NCBI GenBank assembly: GCA_002005505.1
Contig: MVGU01001454.1
Span: 1 to 64,000 of the forward strand
Length of the DNA: 64,000 nt
Reading direction: 5' to 3'
DNA from: Botryococcus braunii
Lineage: Eukaryota > Chlorophyta > Trebouxiophyceae
The position numbers and the translations under genes were made by a program. Positions within the stretch are counted from its first letter, which is position 1, and each line of letters begins with the position of its first letter. The notes below the pieces were generated by a model. That model was not told the DNA's origin, ran no database searches, and was given only the letters and a program-made list of their open reading frames with translations. Shown piece by piece: positions 33,715 to 49,698 of the stretch.

Positions 33715-35338
33715 GCTGTAAAATGAGGCAAATCAAGCTGAAATATTCTGTGGTTATGTTCAAGTTCAGAAAGACACTCTGATTGTAGAGCCTGCAACAT
33801 ATATTGATGCCATTAATTCACCTGAGAGTGATAAGTGGGTTAGTGCAATGCAAGATGAAATGAAGTCACTCAAGGCATTATGCACCTGGTCATATGTGGT
33901 GGTTGATGACAAGACAAAGGAAAAGGCTCTCCCAGTAAAGTGGGTTTACAAAGTAAAGCTTTCTGAGATTGGTGAGATTGAGAGGTTTAAAGCCAGGCTG
34001 GTTGCCAAAGGCTTTAAACAAATTTATGGTGTTGATTACACTGAAGTTTTTGCACCTGTCTCCAAGCATTCAACCTTGAGATATGTGCTTTCTAAAGCAG
34101 TTGAGAGAAATATGCAGGTCCATCAAATGGATGTGAGCACTGCATTTTTACATGGGGATCTTGAAGAGAAGGTCTTTATTCAGCAGCCAGAAGGGTTCCA
34201 TATTGGTGGGCCTAACACTGTCTGCAGGTTGCACAAAGCCTTGTATGGGCTTAACCAGGCCCCTAGGGCCTGGTACGTTACAATCAGCAGCTTCCTTAAA
34301 TCTGCTGGTTTTGTCATTGCAGATGCAGATCCATCTTTGTTTATACTGCAGAGAGAAAATTTTGAGACTGTTTATTTACTTTTGTATGTAGATGACATTC
34401 TCATTACTTCTCAGGATCTCAAATGCATTTTTGAAGTGAAGTCTCTCCTTGCTAGCAAGTTTGCAGTGAAGGATTTAGGGGAGGCCCGACACTTCTTGGG
34501 TATGCAGATTACCTTTGAGAGAGATATAGATGGTAGTTTGAAATCAGTGAAATTGTCAAATGAGAAATTAATCACTGATGTTTTGGATAGCTTTGGTATG
34601 GCAGGCTGCAACCCCAAGGCTACACCTCTAAATAATTCCTTCAAATTGCAGAAGAATTCAGGGGATCCCTTGCCTAAAGATAACATGTACAGGGAACTTG
34701 TGGGTGGCATTCTTTATTTGGCTAACACAATCAGGCCTGACCTATCATATGCTACTGGTCTTCTCGCACGTTTTGCAAATGCTCCTACAAATTCACATCT
34801 TAGTGCTGGCATGCATGTTTTGAAATATCTTGCTGGTACTAAGAATTTGGGGCTTGCGTGAGAGAAAGGTGACAAAGGCTTTGTTGCCTTTGTTGACTCA
34901 GATTATGCAGGGGATTTGGATGGCAGAAAGTCCACCTCTGGATTTGTTTTCATGTCTGGGTCAGCTGCAGTTTCATGGGGTAGCAAGCTACAACCAATTG
35001 TTGCCTTGTCTACTGTTGAAGCTGAATTTATCTCCATGTGTACTGGAGTTCAGGAAGCATTGTGGTTTGCCAAGTTGATTACTGACTTTGGTGAAAGTCC
35101 TGGCAGTATTGTAGTTTATACTGACAATTCAGGGGCCCTTGCAAATGTGAAGGGCATTCCCATTTCATCCAGGACTAAACACATTGTTGTAAGGTACCAC
35201 AGGGTCAGGGATGAGGTGGAGAGTGGAGCAATTGAGCCAAGATATGTGGCTACCAGTGAGAATATTGCTGATTTCTTCACCAAGGTACTTACTAAGGTCA
35301 CTTTTGCCAAGCTTAGAGCAATGGCAGGTATTAAATAA
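33715..35338 (+). pseudogene. Element E reverse transcriptase and RNase H
   Basis: Resumes after K. A TAA occurs in the first codons; the main frame opens by 33848 with MQDEMKSLKALCTW. RT blocks: VKWVYKVKLSEIGEIERFKA, VFAPVSKHSTLRY, HQMDVSTAFLHGDLEEKVF, ALYGLNQAPRAWY (Asn where Lys is usual) and YVDDILI near 34384-34404. An in-frame TGA at 34859-34861 separates RT from RNase H, which continues in the same frame: FVDSDYAGDLDGRKSTSGF, STVEAEFISM, YTDNSGALANV, NIADFFTKVL. Stop at 35336-35338. Two nonsense codons make this non-functional. Confidence 0.88.
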
Positions 35339-35390
35339 AGTTGTGAGTTACTTTCAAACAATGTTTCTGAGAGATGTTTCTCCCTACACA

Positions 35391-35400
35391 TGAGGGGAGG
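35391..35400 (+). other. Polypurine tract of E
   Basis: GAGGGGAGG immediately before TGTTAG of the 3' LTR, about 55 bp after the RNase H stop. Confidence 0.75.
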
Positions 35401-35847
35401 TGTTAGAAAAATAGACACTAACATGTATACCTTAGGTATTCGAGCAACATGTTTGGGTCATTTCATATTAGCATGTTTGTGCGCCACATCAATTCATTTC
35501 AAGGCTTTATAAGACTTACAATACTCATAAACAATAAGGTACAGTCATATCTCACTTGGGTGTGTTTGTACTGTATGGTACTTTAAGGTTAAATGACACT
35601 CATATTGATTTACAGGGGCCATGGTACAACTTCGGCCTGTTTTTTCCGAGTTTTCTAGTAGGGTACACTCGGCCCGGATCTCATCGATCGTGAGACTTTA
35701 GTCCTGCGGTTCTTAGTGTTTGATCCGAGCCTCGTATTGGTGGTGAGTTAAACTTCCGAGTCACTTAGATTCGAGACTATCATCGACCGAGATTCGTACT
35801 GTTCATCGACGACCATGTCGAATCACAATGTACATTGAAATTCCAGT
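35401..35847 (+). repeat. 3' LTR of E, left half
   Basis: Aligns with 27383 to about 27827 of the 5' LTR and breaks off after TTCCAGT. The right half is at 56034-56344. The left break ends AGT (35845-35847). Confidence 0.9.
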
Positions 35848-36056
35848 CACCCGGGGTGACTCACCCCCGTAAATAAGTTATTCCCACCCTGGCCGTCACT
35901 TGGCGTAATTCGTGTGGCATAATGCCACTGGCATTTCGCAAGAAAATTAATATCGGCTCTGAAACTCCAGCACGTGATATTACATCAGTACACGTGACTG
36001 CCACGCTGGTATAAACTCGTCCCGGTCCGCCCTTTAAGACGGTGCCACGTCGCCGT
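35848..36056. repeat. Left terminal region of the insert
   Basis: Terminal inverted repeat (35848-35885) followed by about 170 bp unique to this end. The tip contains the 13-bp palindrome TCACCCGGGGTGA overlapping the TSD. No gene seen in the unique part. Confidence 0.65.
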
Positions 36057-36093
36057 TACATTCCGAGGCTATAGGCGAAATCCCGGCGCTCCC

Positions 36094-36142
36094 ATTGGCC
36101 ACGAAAGGTCCAATAGGTCGCGATAGGTCCCTGACAGCCAAT
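36094..36142 (+). promoter_or_regulatory. Cluster of three CCAAT boxes at the start of unit 1
   Basis: ATTGG (36094-36098, reverse CCAAT), CCAAT (36110-36114) and CCAAT (36138-36142) within 50 bp, interleaved with ATAGGTC motifs. The cluster precedes the first candidate ATG at 36249 by about 105 bp. Units 2 and 3 have the same arrangement on the minus strand near 49600-49655 and 55390-55445. This is consistent with a Pol II promoter for the unit's gene. Confidence 0.5.
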
Positions 36143-36248
36143 CACAAGCCTCCGTTCAAACCACAGGAGAGTAGCGATAGGTCGCCTTTCTTTTTTTAGC
36201 TTATGCCCTTCTGACTTACACTAGCAGTCCCAGCGACACAGCTAGAGC

Positions 36249-36545
36249 ATGGAACGAGAAAATTCTCTTGCTTGGACATTACTTGTTATTTAATTTCCGA
36301 CAACAGGCCTTTGGCCAACGGTTTATTGGTGCGCATCGTCCCCGTCGTCCCCGGTTATTCCTTGCGAATGCGCTATTGTATGTTATACATACTTCTAACG
36401 CATTTTAATGTTGCTTGCGTAGGCTTATGACGGTGATTTGCAAGACCCGTTGCAAGGGCTTCCTCCTGTGGATGGTGAAGTCACGGATCCAAAAACAAAG
36501 AACTTTATATTTAAAACCGACACAGAATTATGTTGTGCTTTGTAA
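36249..36545 (+). CDS. Exons 1-2 candidate of the unit gene (unit 1)
   Basis: ATG at 36249 opens a 14-codon frame (MERENSLAWTLLVI). After an acceptor-like TTGCTTGCGTAG, a 40-codon frame runs 36423-36542 (AYDGDLQDPLQGLPPVDGEV and on) to TAA at 36543-36545. The second block keeps its frame in all three units with one or two substitutions (unit 2 has DSD for DGD and TDTK for TDTE), which favours coding. The donor between the blocks is not convincing, and whether the TAA is a real end or lies past a weak donor is unresolved. Function unknown. Minus-strand equivalents: 49200-49322 and 54989-55111. Confidence 0.4.
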
Positions 36546-36907
36546 CAAAAGTAGAGAGATATGGTGTCTGTCTGCAATTAGTTGCAAACCCCACTTGTCT
36601 CAGGTCGGCATCCTAAATCGACCGCTTACGAGAAGGGGGAAAGGGGTTGGCAACTATACTTACATTGAATATTAACATTTGTGAGAGAAGAATAGCCTCC
36701 CAGTACAAAATATGGTACAGTTATGGGAAGCGTGCAATTTTCATGTCCCCCCCTCCTCCAAATCACTTCTAGTATTTAACTTGTAATAGTATGGTACTAA
36801 CTATTTATTATTATTGTACCTAATATTTTGGGGTTCAAATTTAAAAACATACCTACTGCTGCTCAGCTACATAATTGTTCGCATTTAAACCTTTGCTACT
36901 GCTTCAG

Positions 36908-37270
36908 TGCCAACTGTCTGTAAACACGCCGCTGTTCTCCTAATCAGTAAGGCATCACAGGTCGGGAGCATTCTCAAATCAGTAACTCTGTACATGAATG
37001 TACAGAATGCAGGGAAAGTGGGATATGGCATGTATGACGACAAATTGTTAGACCGCATTGCAACCTTGGAAAGGAAGCTTGGCATGCCTGCAAGAACTGC
37101 AAGCTGGAAGCCTTTGATGTCAAAAGGTGCTGCTGTCCAACATAACGGAGCGTTGTCCATCCCATTTGGATGCAACATTTTTATGGAGCGACAACAGCAG
37201 GACGAGGATGTGAAGCTTATTTGTGATGTGGATGCCCTTCCTGAAAACTGCAATTGCAACGCATTACAAG
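36908..37270 (+). CDS. Exon 3 of the unit gene (unit 1), unknown protein
   Basis: A 363-nt exon between acceptor TTGCTACTGCTTCAG and donor AAG|GTATAAG. It encodes about 120 residues starting PTVCKHAAVLLISKASQVG and including LLDRIATLERKLGMPART and the closing LPENCNCNALQ. Codon pattern and conservation in all three units (48474-48836 and 54264-54626, minus strand) support coding; the three differ by about four residues. It ends in phase 1, matching exon 4. A leucine/charged segment in the middle could be helical. I do not recognise the family; no transposase or known enzyme motif is visible. Confidence 0.6.
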
Positions 37271-37426
37271 GTATAAGCCATGCAAAGATCCATGGCATTT
37301 AGCATGTTGTCATCTAACTGACATATCTGTATGGTGTTTGGGTGTGGGGCATGTAGCAGAAGTTTCTCATTCCTTCTCCTACTCCTCCTATTAGTCATTT
37401 GCATGAAGGAGAGTGTGGGGGGGGGG

Positions 37427-37899
<473 letters not shown>

Positions 37900-37931
37900 C
37901 GCGCGTGTGCGCGCACGCCACGCGCGCGCGC

Positions 37932-38000
37932 ACGTGGATGCCCTTCCTGAAAACTGCAATTGCAACGCATTCCAAGGTATAAGCCATGCAAAGATCCATG
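37932..38000 (+). repeat. Second copy of the exon 3 end with donor
   Basis: Repeats 37230-37300 (GTGGATGCCCTTCCTGAAAA onward through GGTATAAGCCATGC) about 700 bp downstream, one base different in the exon end. A tandem duplication of the exon 3 tail plus intron start. Also duplicated in unit 2 (near 47800-47860) but single in unit 3. The TRIM is inserted at the end of this copy. Confidence 0.8.
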
Positions 38001-38591
38001 GTGTAACGACCGGGATTCGTACCCGGGACTGCGAGGTCCCTCGGAGGAATCCTACCAACTAGGCCGGGTGTGCCACGTGCCTAAAAGGTACGATCGGTGT
38101 TTATCGGCATTGCTCAGCGGTTAAGTAGGGCTCCGACTATCGGACATCGCCCGATAGTCGTTACATTTCTCCCCCTCTTAGACCACAATCGTCCTCGATT
38201 GTGCCTGGGAACGGAGAATTGGTGGATGGTCCACGTGCCCATACACGTGGGTGGTGGTTGGTGAGTGAGCCCATGGATAAGGACTGTCCGTTACGGAGGG
38301 TCCGTTGGAAGATTGCGTCCGGATGTTACGGCCTGGAATCCCATCCCCCTTGTGGGCAGGCGCGTCGCACCGCGTGATCGCAACGCGAGAGGAAAATGGG
38401 TTTCCTGCTCGCCGATACCAAATGTAACGACCGGGATTCGTACCCGGGACTGCGAGGTCCCTCGGAGGAATCCTACCAACTAGGCCGGGTGTGCCACGTG
38501 CCTAAAAGGTACGATCGGTGTTTATCGGCATTGCTCAGCGGTTAAGTAGGGCTCCGACTATCGGACATCGCCCGATAGTCGTTACACATGG
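37997..38591 (-). mobile_element. TRIM element with tRNA-like LTRs, in unit 1 only
   Basis: 585-bp element at 38002-38586 with two identical-looking 164-bp LTRs (38002-38165, 38423-38586), ends TGTAACGAC/GTCGTTACA, and TSD CATGG at 37997-38001 and 38587-38591. On the minus strand the PBS TGGTATCGGCGA is at 38409-38420 next to one LTR, and the polypurine tract CTAAGAGGGGGAGAAA is next to the other (38166-38181). The 257-bp interior has no coding capacity, so it is a terminal-repeat retrotransposon in miniature. Its absence from units 2 and 3 means it arrived after the triplication. Confidence 0.9.
38005..38072 (-). other. tRNA-like segment in the TRIM LTR (left copy)
   Basis: On the minus strand the LTR reads GGCCTAGTTGGTAGG, an A-box/D-arm sequence, and 31 bp later GGGTACGAATCC, close to the B-box consensus GGTTCGANTCC. 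The T-arm would be CCGGG-TACGAAT-CCCGG, a perfect 5-bp stem with a 7-base loop (TAC instead of TTC). A proper anticodon stem and acceptor stem are not formed, so this is a tRNA-derived Pol III promoter-like relic, not a tRNA gene. The right LTR has the same segment at about 38426-38493. Confidence 0.65.
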
Positions 38592-38742
38592 CATTTAGCA
38601 TGTTGTCATCTAACTGACATATCTGTATGGTGTTTGGGTGTGGGGCATGTAGCAGAAGATTCTCATTCCTTCTCCTACTCCTCCTATTAGTCATTTGCAT
38701 GAAGGAGAGTGTGGGGGGGGGGGGGAAGAGCGGGAGAGAGAC

Positions 38743-39084
<342 letters not shown>

Positions 39085-39389
39085 TCAATGTGTGTGTGTG
39101 TGTGAGCGCGCGTGTGCGCGCACGCCACGCGTGCTCACCCATGCCAAAACTTCCCTCTCCATCTCCCCCCCCCCCTTCTCTCTCTCTCACGCCCCCCATT
39201 CCCTTTGGGAGGGGGGTGCACAGGAGGTAAGACTGGTTACTATGTGCATGGGCATTTGAACTGTCCGCTTTTCCTCCTACTGTCCTTAGCCCCCTTCTAA
39301 AGAGGAAGGTTTGAAAAGGGAGGGTTGGTGTGTTAACATTGCAGCATGTAGCAAATTAGTTGAGTCGTGAGGTTCTTAACTTATATCTT

Positions 39390-39605
39390 GCACCCATGTA
39401 GATCACGATGTACAGCTGCACATGTCTCTGGCTGAGCTACTCCTGTGTGGCAGCCCATGTAGAACAGGATGCTGTGCATGTCTGTGGGTCGCTACTCCTG
39501 CGTTGCAACCTATGAAGATCAGGATGTACAGCTGTGCATGTCTGGGGGTCACCTACTCCCATGTTGCACCCCGTGTAGATCAGGATTTACAGCTGTGGCA
39601 TACTG
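39390..39605 (+). repeat. Minisatellite of about 60 bp, unit 1
   Basis: Three to four degenerate copies of a roughly 60-bp unit built around GTAGATCAGGATGTACAGCT and GCTACTCCTGCGTTGCA. Related single copies are at 41160-41225 in the same unit, and the array recurs on the minus strand at about 46830-47040 (unit 2) and 53485-53700 (unit 3). It lies before exon 4. Confidence 0.75.
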
Positions 39606-39713
39606 ATCATAGGCCTTTATGTGCATGTCAAATTGTGGAGCGCAACCAACTTTTGTCGATGGAACTTGCAGATTCCAACGTAAATTGCACACCAGCATAG
39701 TCCCTCACACCAG

Positions 39714-39869
39714 GTGTGGATAATGGCAGTAATCCCATCTTGCATAGCAGCAGTCAGCAACTCTCCATGGGGGTCCATGTGTCACCCATGATGCCCACAG
39801 ATGGTCCGGAAGTTGAAGTTGAAACGCTTGAAGGTGCTCATCAGCTTTGTCGTGTGGGAACCATATCAG
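39714..39869 (+). CDS. Exon 4 of the unit gene (unit 1)
   Basis: 156 nt between acceptor CTCACACCAG and donor TCAG|GTGAAG. Encodes about 51 residues with GVHVSPMMPTDGPEVEVETL in the middle. Entry phase fits exon 3 (G+GT gives Gly) and exit phase fits exon 5 (G+CA gives Ala). Unit 3 has the same exon at 53221-53376 (minus). In unit 2 the 5' third is lost through a rearrangement near 46785-46815, so that copy is broken. No known domain recognised. Confidence 0.6.
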
Positions 39870-39950
39870 GTGAAGCATACCCCCCCCCCCCCAACACTCT
39901 CTCTGTCTCTCTTCCTCCCTTTTACCTACTGAGTGCAGCCTTCTGCCGGC

Positions 39951-39952
<2 letters not shown>

Positions 39953-40020
<68 letters not shown>

Positions 40021-40030
40021 CGCACACGCG
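39953..40030. repeat. (GT)n tract after exon 4, unit 1
   Basis: About 60 bp of GT followed by GCGCGCGCG, in the presumed intron after exon 4. Unit 3 has (CA)n at 53084-53136; in unit 2 the tract is much shorter (46543-46590). Confidence 0.95.
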
Positions 40031-40201
40031 AGCCGCGCGCATGCTAGTATCTGGGTGTGCATGTTTTCTTCATGCGCTCGTCAGAAGTACATGGGGCAGG
40101 GGGGTCCCTCCAATTTCCTGGTCCTGGCGATTTTGTGTTCCTCAGCATTGCTGCTTACGCCTTAAGGCCATCTCCATTTCTTATGCATGCACTACACATA
40201 G

Positions 40202-40290
40202 CAGACACATCTTCCTGTGACGCAGAAGCATGTTTGCTACTATACCATGTAGTACAGCAGGAATTTCTTGTTGGTGCTTTATCAGTTCAA
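40202..40290 (+). CDS. Exon 5 of the unit gene (unit 1)
   Basis: 89 nt after acceptor CTACACATAG; encodes ADTSSCDAEACLLLYHVVQQ and about ten more residues, then donor-like CAA|GTGTAG or an in-frame TAG two codons on. Phase-compatible with exon 4. Conserved in units 2 (46281-46369) and 3 (52812-52900), minus strand. If the TAG is used, the protein ends here; if the donor is used, later exon candidates may follow. Confidence 0.5.
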
Positions 40291-40574
40291 GTGTAGTGTC
40301 CCTTCAGTAGGCTATACAGGGGAATGGATTTTACTTTTCAATTGCAATCTGAATTCCAACCCAGTCATTTTCTTTCTGTTTACTGATACATATTGGTGTT
40401 GTCAATGAAATGCATGAAATGGCAGTACACTTGTAGTGCATGTTGTCGTTCATGGCCTTAGGGCATGAAACAATGTAGACTGCCAATGTGCGCTTAGCAT
40501 TTCTCTTGTGCTCTCTATGAGCATGTAGATGGTTTGGTAGTATTGGCTCACCTTCGTTTAATTTTCATGTGTCA

Positions 40575-40684
40575 CTGGCTAACGCAATCAGCCTCGCTGC
40601 AATTCTTCTAATGTGCCACAAGTTGTGGCAGCAGGGCTGCCAAGTCGCATCTTATCTGTCACTCCAAGCCCGAGTCAAAGTGTT
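40575..40684 (+). other. Further open block in unit 1 (possible exon)
   Basis: An open frame reading LANAISLAAILLMCHKLWQQ and continuing to VFSLQ is present in units 1 and 3. Splice borders are unclear and a second frame is also open across the first half, so its coding status is undecided. Confidence 0.25.
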
Positions 40685-41018
40685 TTCTTTGCAGCCTAAA
40701 GCTCTGTGTTTGGCTGTATTTGGACTTGGGAGGGTGGGTTGAGGGCTGGGGTTGGGGCGGGGAGCGTACCACTTGTGCAGTTATTGCTATGCCGCAGTGG
40801 CCGTACTTGTCGGAGTTTTGGGCGTTGGTGGCGTGCTTTGGGTGGGGGGAAGGATAGAAAAATTATTTCTTGGGCACAGAGTGCCTTCCCATGCCTTTGG
40901 AAGGTCACGGACATGATGTCTGTGCCACGGACATCATGTGTCTTGGAAGGGCTCTAGGGACTCTTTGAAAAGTATTGTACAGCATAAGGTACAGTGTACT
41001 TTAATCTCTGGTTTACAG

Positions 41019-41107
41019 TACTGTTCTTGTTGTCCCATGCCTTGTACCCAATTGGGGGTGGTTCCCGGTGGATGAATCTGCAATCATTACTTTGCAGACT
41101 GCTGAAA
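41019..41107 (+). CDS. Exon candidate of the unit gene (unit 1)
   Basis: 89 nt between acceptor TGGTTTACAG and strong donor GAAA|GTGAGT; the frame reads TVLVVPCLVPNWGWFPVDES and on to LQTAE. Conserved in units 2 and 3. It needs a preceding exon ending in phase 2, which exon 5 does not give, so an exon is missing or this belongs to another transcript. Function unknown. Confidence 0.45.
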
Positions 41108-41374
41108 GTGAGTTGTGTGTGTGTCTGTGTCTGTGCCTGTCTGTCTGTGCGTTCAATGTCTGGGAGTGAGCTACTCCCGCGTTGCAGCCCATGTGGATCA
41201 GGATGTACAGCTGTGGCACACTGATCTTAGGCCCTTATGTGCAGTGCAGCACAACTAAGTTTTGTCATCACAAAGCCCTTTCTCGTGTATCGCCCAGTTG
41301 ATAGTCTTGTCGGTGTGTCCATACTGCATGGTTGTCTGACTACTTTTCCCCATTTTCCCTGTATTCTGCGCAGA

Positions 41375-41490
41375 TGCAGATGCCTTCAAATATGTTATGT
41401 ATCTTGTTTGACCAATCTTGTACCGCTGGTGCTCCTGTTCAAATGCCCCACTTCCAGGGCTTGGGAGGAGCTTTACCGGGGTAATTGGCA
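41375..41490 (+). other. Possible exon after CTGCGCAG acceptor (unit 1)
   Basis: A good acceptor (CCCTGTATTCTGCGCAG) is followed by sequence open in two frames; the frame that fits the preceding exon's phase reads NADAFKYVMYLV then TGA. Unit 2 lacks 11 bp here (TTGGTCAAAC region), shifting any downstream frame. Coding status uncertain. Confidence 0.3.
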
Positions 41491-41852
41491 TGGATGTTTT
41501 AGCATGGATGTTTGTAGGCTGCGCTAGGACTTGGGAGGGTTTGTGCTGGGAGATTAGTACGAGTGAAGATGGAGCTTTGTCGCAGCGGCCATCCTTCCGG
41601 AATCTTGAGGAGTGGGAGTATGCTTTGGTTGGGGGAGGTGGAGGAAGGATGTAACATTTGGTTCTTTGGGTCAGAGTACCTTCTCCTGCCTTCGGAAGGT
41701 CATACACATGTTGTCTGTGCTTTTGAAGTGCCTTGTATTGCCCATGTGGACAGCTTTGAAAAGTGCAGGAGATCAATACAATGTACCTTATTGTCTGGTT
41801 CATAGTAACATTTTTCTGCTTGCGCCATCTGTATTTCTGATGTTGCTTGCAG

Positions 41853-41945
41853 GAGCTGCAGGTGCTCAACAAGACTTTTCTGGGACGGATGTTTTTCCGG
41901 TTCAGAGCATGCCTCCAGCATGCCACTACAAGACTCTCGGTCAGG
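41853..41945 (+). CDS. Exon candidate of the unit gene (unit 1)
   Basis: Between acceptor GTTGCTTGCAG and donor GGTCAG|GTATGT, encoding about 30 residues with AQQDFSGTDVFPVQSMPPAC. Both splice signals are strong and the frame is kept in all three units. A (GT)n tract follows in the intron (42013-42100). No family recognised. Confidence 0.5.
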
Positions 41946-42007
41946 TATGTTTGACATGCAGAGCAAGTGTGAGTGCATGCGCGTGTGTGTGCCCATGGGT
42001 ACCCTCA

Positions 42008-42012
<5 letters not shown>

Positions 42013-42046
<34 letters not shown>

Positions 42047-42135
42047 GTGTCTGTGTCTGTGTGTGTGTCTGTGTCTGTGTCTGTGTGTGTTTGCACATGT
42101 GCGTGTGCATGCGCGCGTGCATATGTGTGCGCTGC
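42013..42135. repeat. (GT)n and GTCTGT tract, unit 1
   Basis: GT repeat with interspersed TCTGTGTCTG steps and GCGCGTGC. Unit 3 shows the same pattern as CACAGACACAG at 51010-51092; unit 2 has a purer (CA)n at 44508-44560. Confidence 0.95.
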
Positions 42136-42291
42136 GTGTGTGCCCTTATGACTGTGTGCATGCTTATGTTAGTGGGTGTGTGTGGGCGTGCCACCTTGCC
42201 AAGGGGAATATAAATGCCCAACTACTCATCCATAAGTTTTAATCAACTGTGGAGCATGCATAAGGGAAGTTCAGTGTGTTAGTTATTTCTG

Positions 42292-42711
42292 ATGTTTTTA
42301 GAATACACAGTCACATCTTTTGGTTGCTTTGCCCTTGTAATGATGTGTGTTACAATGTACCATATTTTTGGCCTGGGTGTTTGCAATGTGGCCTTGCATG
42401 CAATGGCACTCCCAATACTTGGATTGGAAATGCAGGACCTCCATGCGCATTCGAAGGCTGTTCTATGCCGGCTCTTCGTCCGGCTCCATTACATATCCCA
42501 TTCAGTCATGCAACAGCTCATTGCAGCTGCGTCACTTGGGTCGAGCGATCCTCTTCCTTGGCAGCGTGAATCTTTTCAGGAAGGATCTATTTTTTGTGGC
42601 TGCGCTTTGTACTTGGGAGGGTGGTTGTGGGCTGGGAGGACTAGGAGTGTGCTTTGGATCGGGAAAAGGTGGAGGGGAGGGTGTACCAGTTGGTTTCTGG
42701 GCACAGAGTAG
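42292..42711 (+). other. Terminal open block of unit 1, two overlapping frames
   Basis: After acceptor-like GATGTTTTTAG, two frames are open for 90-139 codons. One is hydrophobic (YHIFGLGVCNVALHAMALPI region), the other is Cys-rich with spacing C-x-C-x3-C-x9-C-x2-C-x3-C and later C-x4-C, ending at TGA near 42569. In unit 2 a point change creates a stop in the hydrophobic frame (TAC to TAA) but not in the Cys-rich frame, which slightly favours the latter. Units 2 and 3: about 43755-44314 and 50265-50824, minus strand. A zinc-binding end domain is possible but unproven. Confidence 0.35.
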
Positions 42712-43016
42712 CCATGCGTTTGGAAGCTTACAGATGGTGTGTGTGCTGTCAAAAGTTAGTGCAGTTCAGCATAAGGTACATTGTACCTTATTGCCTATGT
42801 GGTTGAATTGCTGTTTAACAATCAGGCAGATTTGATCTATCTTCATGACCTACTTAAGTGTTGGCTTATCATTCCAAAAGGGTGGGAATTTGAAATACAG
42901 CCATTACCTTGGTGTTTATGCATGTACTTAGCAAGATTAGTGCTTGTATCGCAGTGTACCAGGTCTTGTGCTATGCATATCATTGTAATATGTGATGTTG
43001 CACCTGTGTCACCACC

Positions 43017-43400
43017 TACTCTCCCATCTTAGGTCCTTGAGGGGCAAAAGGTTCAACCTCTCCCTGATTGTTGACCTATTACCCCTCAATGGCCCTATTC
43101 CCAACCTATTGACCTATTTCCCACCTTAAATGACCTACTTTTAAAACCTTCAGGCGGCCTTCGGCCGCCTATTACCTATTTTAGGCGGCCGGAGGCCGCC
43201 TCCCATCTTAGGTCCTTGAGGGGCAAAAGGTTCAACCTCTCCCTGATTGTTGACCTATTACCCCTCAATGGCCCTATTCCCAACCTATTGACCTATTTCC
43301 CCCCTTAAATGACCTACTTTTAAAACCTTCAGGCGGCCTTCGGCCGCCTATTACCTATTTTAGGCGGCCTCCGGCCGCCTATAATGTGGACCTATTGCCA
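43017..43400. repeat. Two hairpin modules at the inner end of unit 1
   Basis: Two tandem copies (about 180 bp each) of a module that starts CTCCCATCTTAGGTCCTTGA, contains repeated ACCTATT/GACCTATT motifs, and ends with hairpins of the form AGGCGGCC-NNN-GGCCGCCT (8-bp stem, 3-base loop). Hairpins lie near 43152, 43179, 43332 and 43359. The unit ends ATAATGTGGACCTATTGCC at the palindrome centre. Confidence 0.85.
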
Positions 43401-49695
<6,295 letters not shown>

Positions 49696-49698
49696 CTG

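Larger units (their letters stand above)
40706..42780 (+). repeat. Three related modules inside unit 1
   Basis: A degenerate block of about 200 bp recurs at 40724-40925, 41530-41725 and 42610-42745. Shared landmarks are ACTTGGGAGGGT near the start, a G-rich middle, then GGGCACAGAGT (or GGGTCAGAGT) and CTTTGGAAGGTCACGGACAT-like sequence. Each is followed within 40-70 bp by an inverted GTAC element of the AAGGTACA...TGTACCTT type (about 40985, 41782 and 42773). The unit therefore arose in part by internal duplication with an 0.8-1 kb period. Confidence 0.6.

Noticed and set aside
38005..38072. A functional tRNA gene
   Set aside because: T-arm and D-arm are tRNA-like but no acceptor or proper anticodon stem forms, and the segment is inside both LTRs of a TRIM.
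40706..40957. Separate short genes from the many 60-100 codon ORFs mirrored in units 1-3
   Set aside because: Mirroring only reflects the duplicated units. Most lie in presumed introns or in the G-rich module blocks, without splice or start support.
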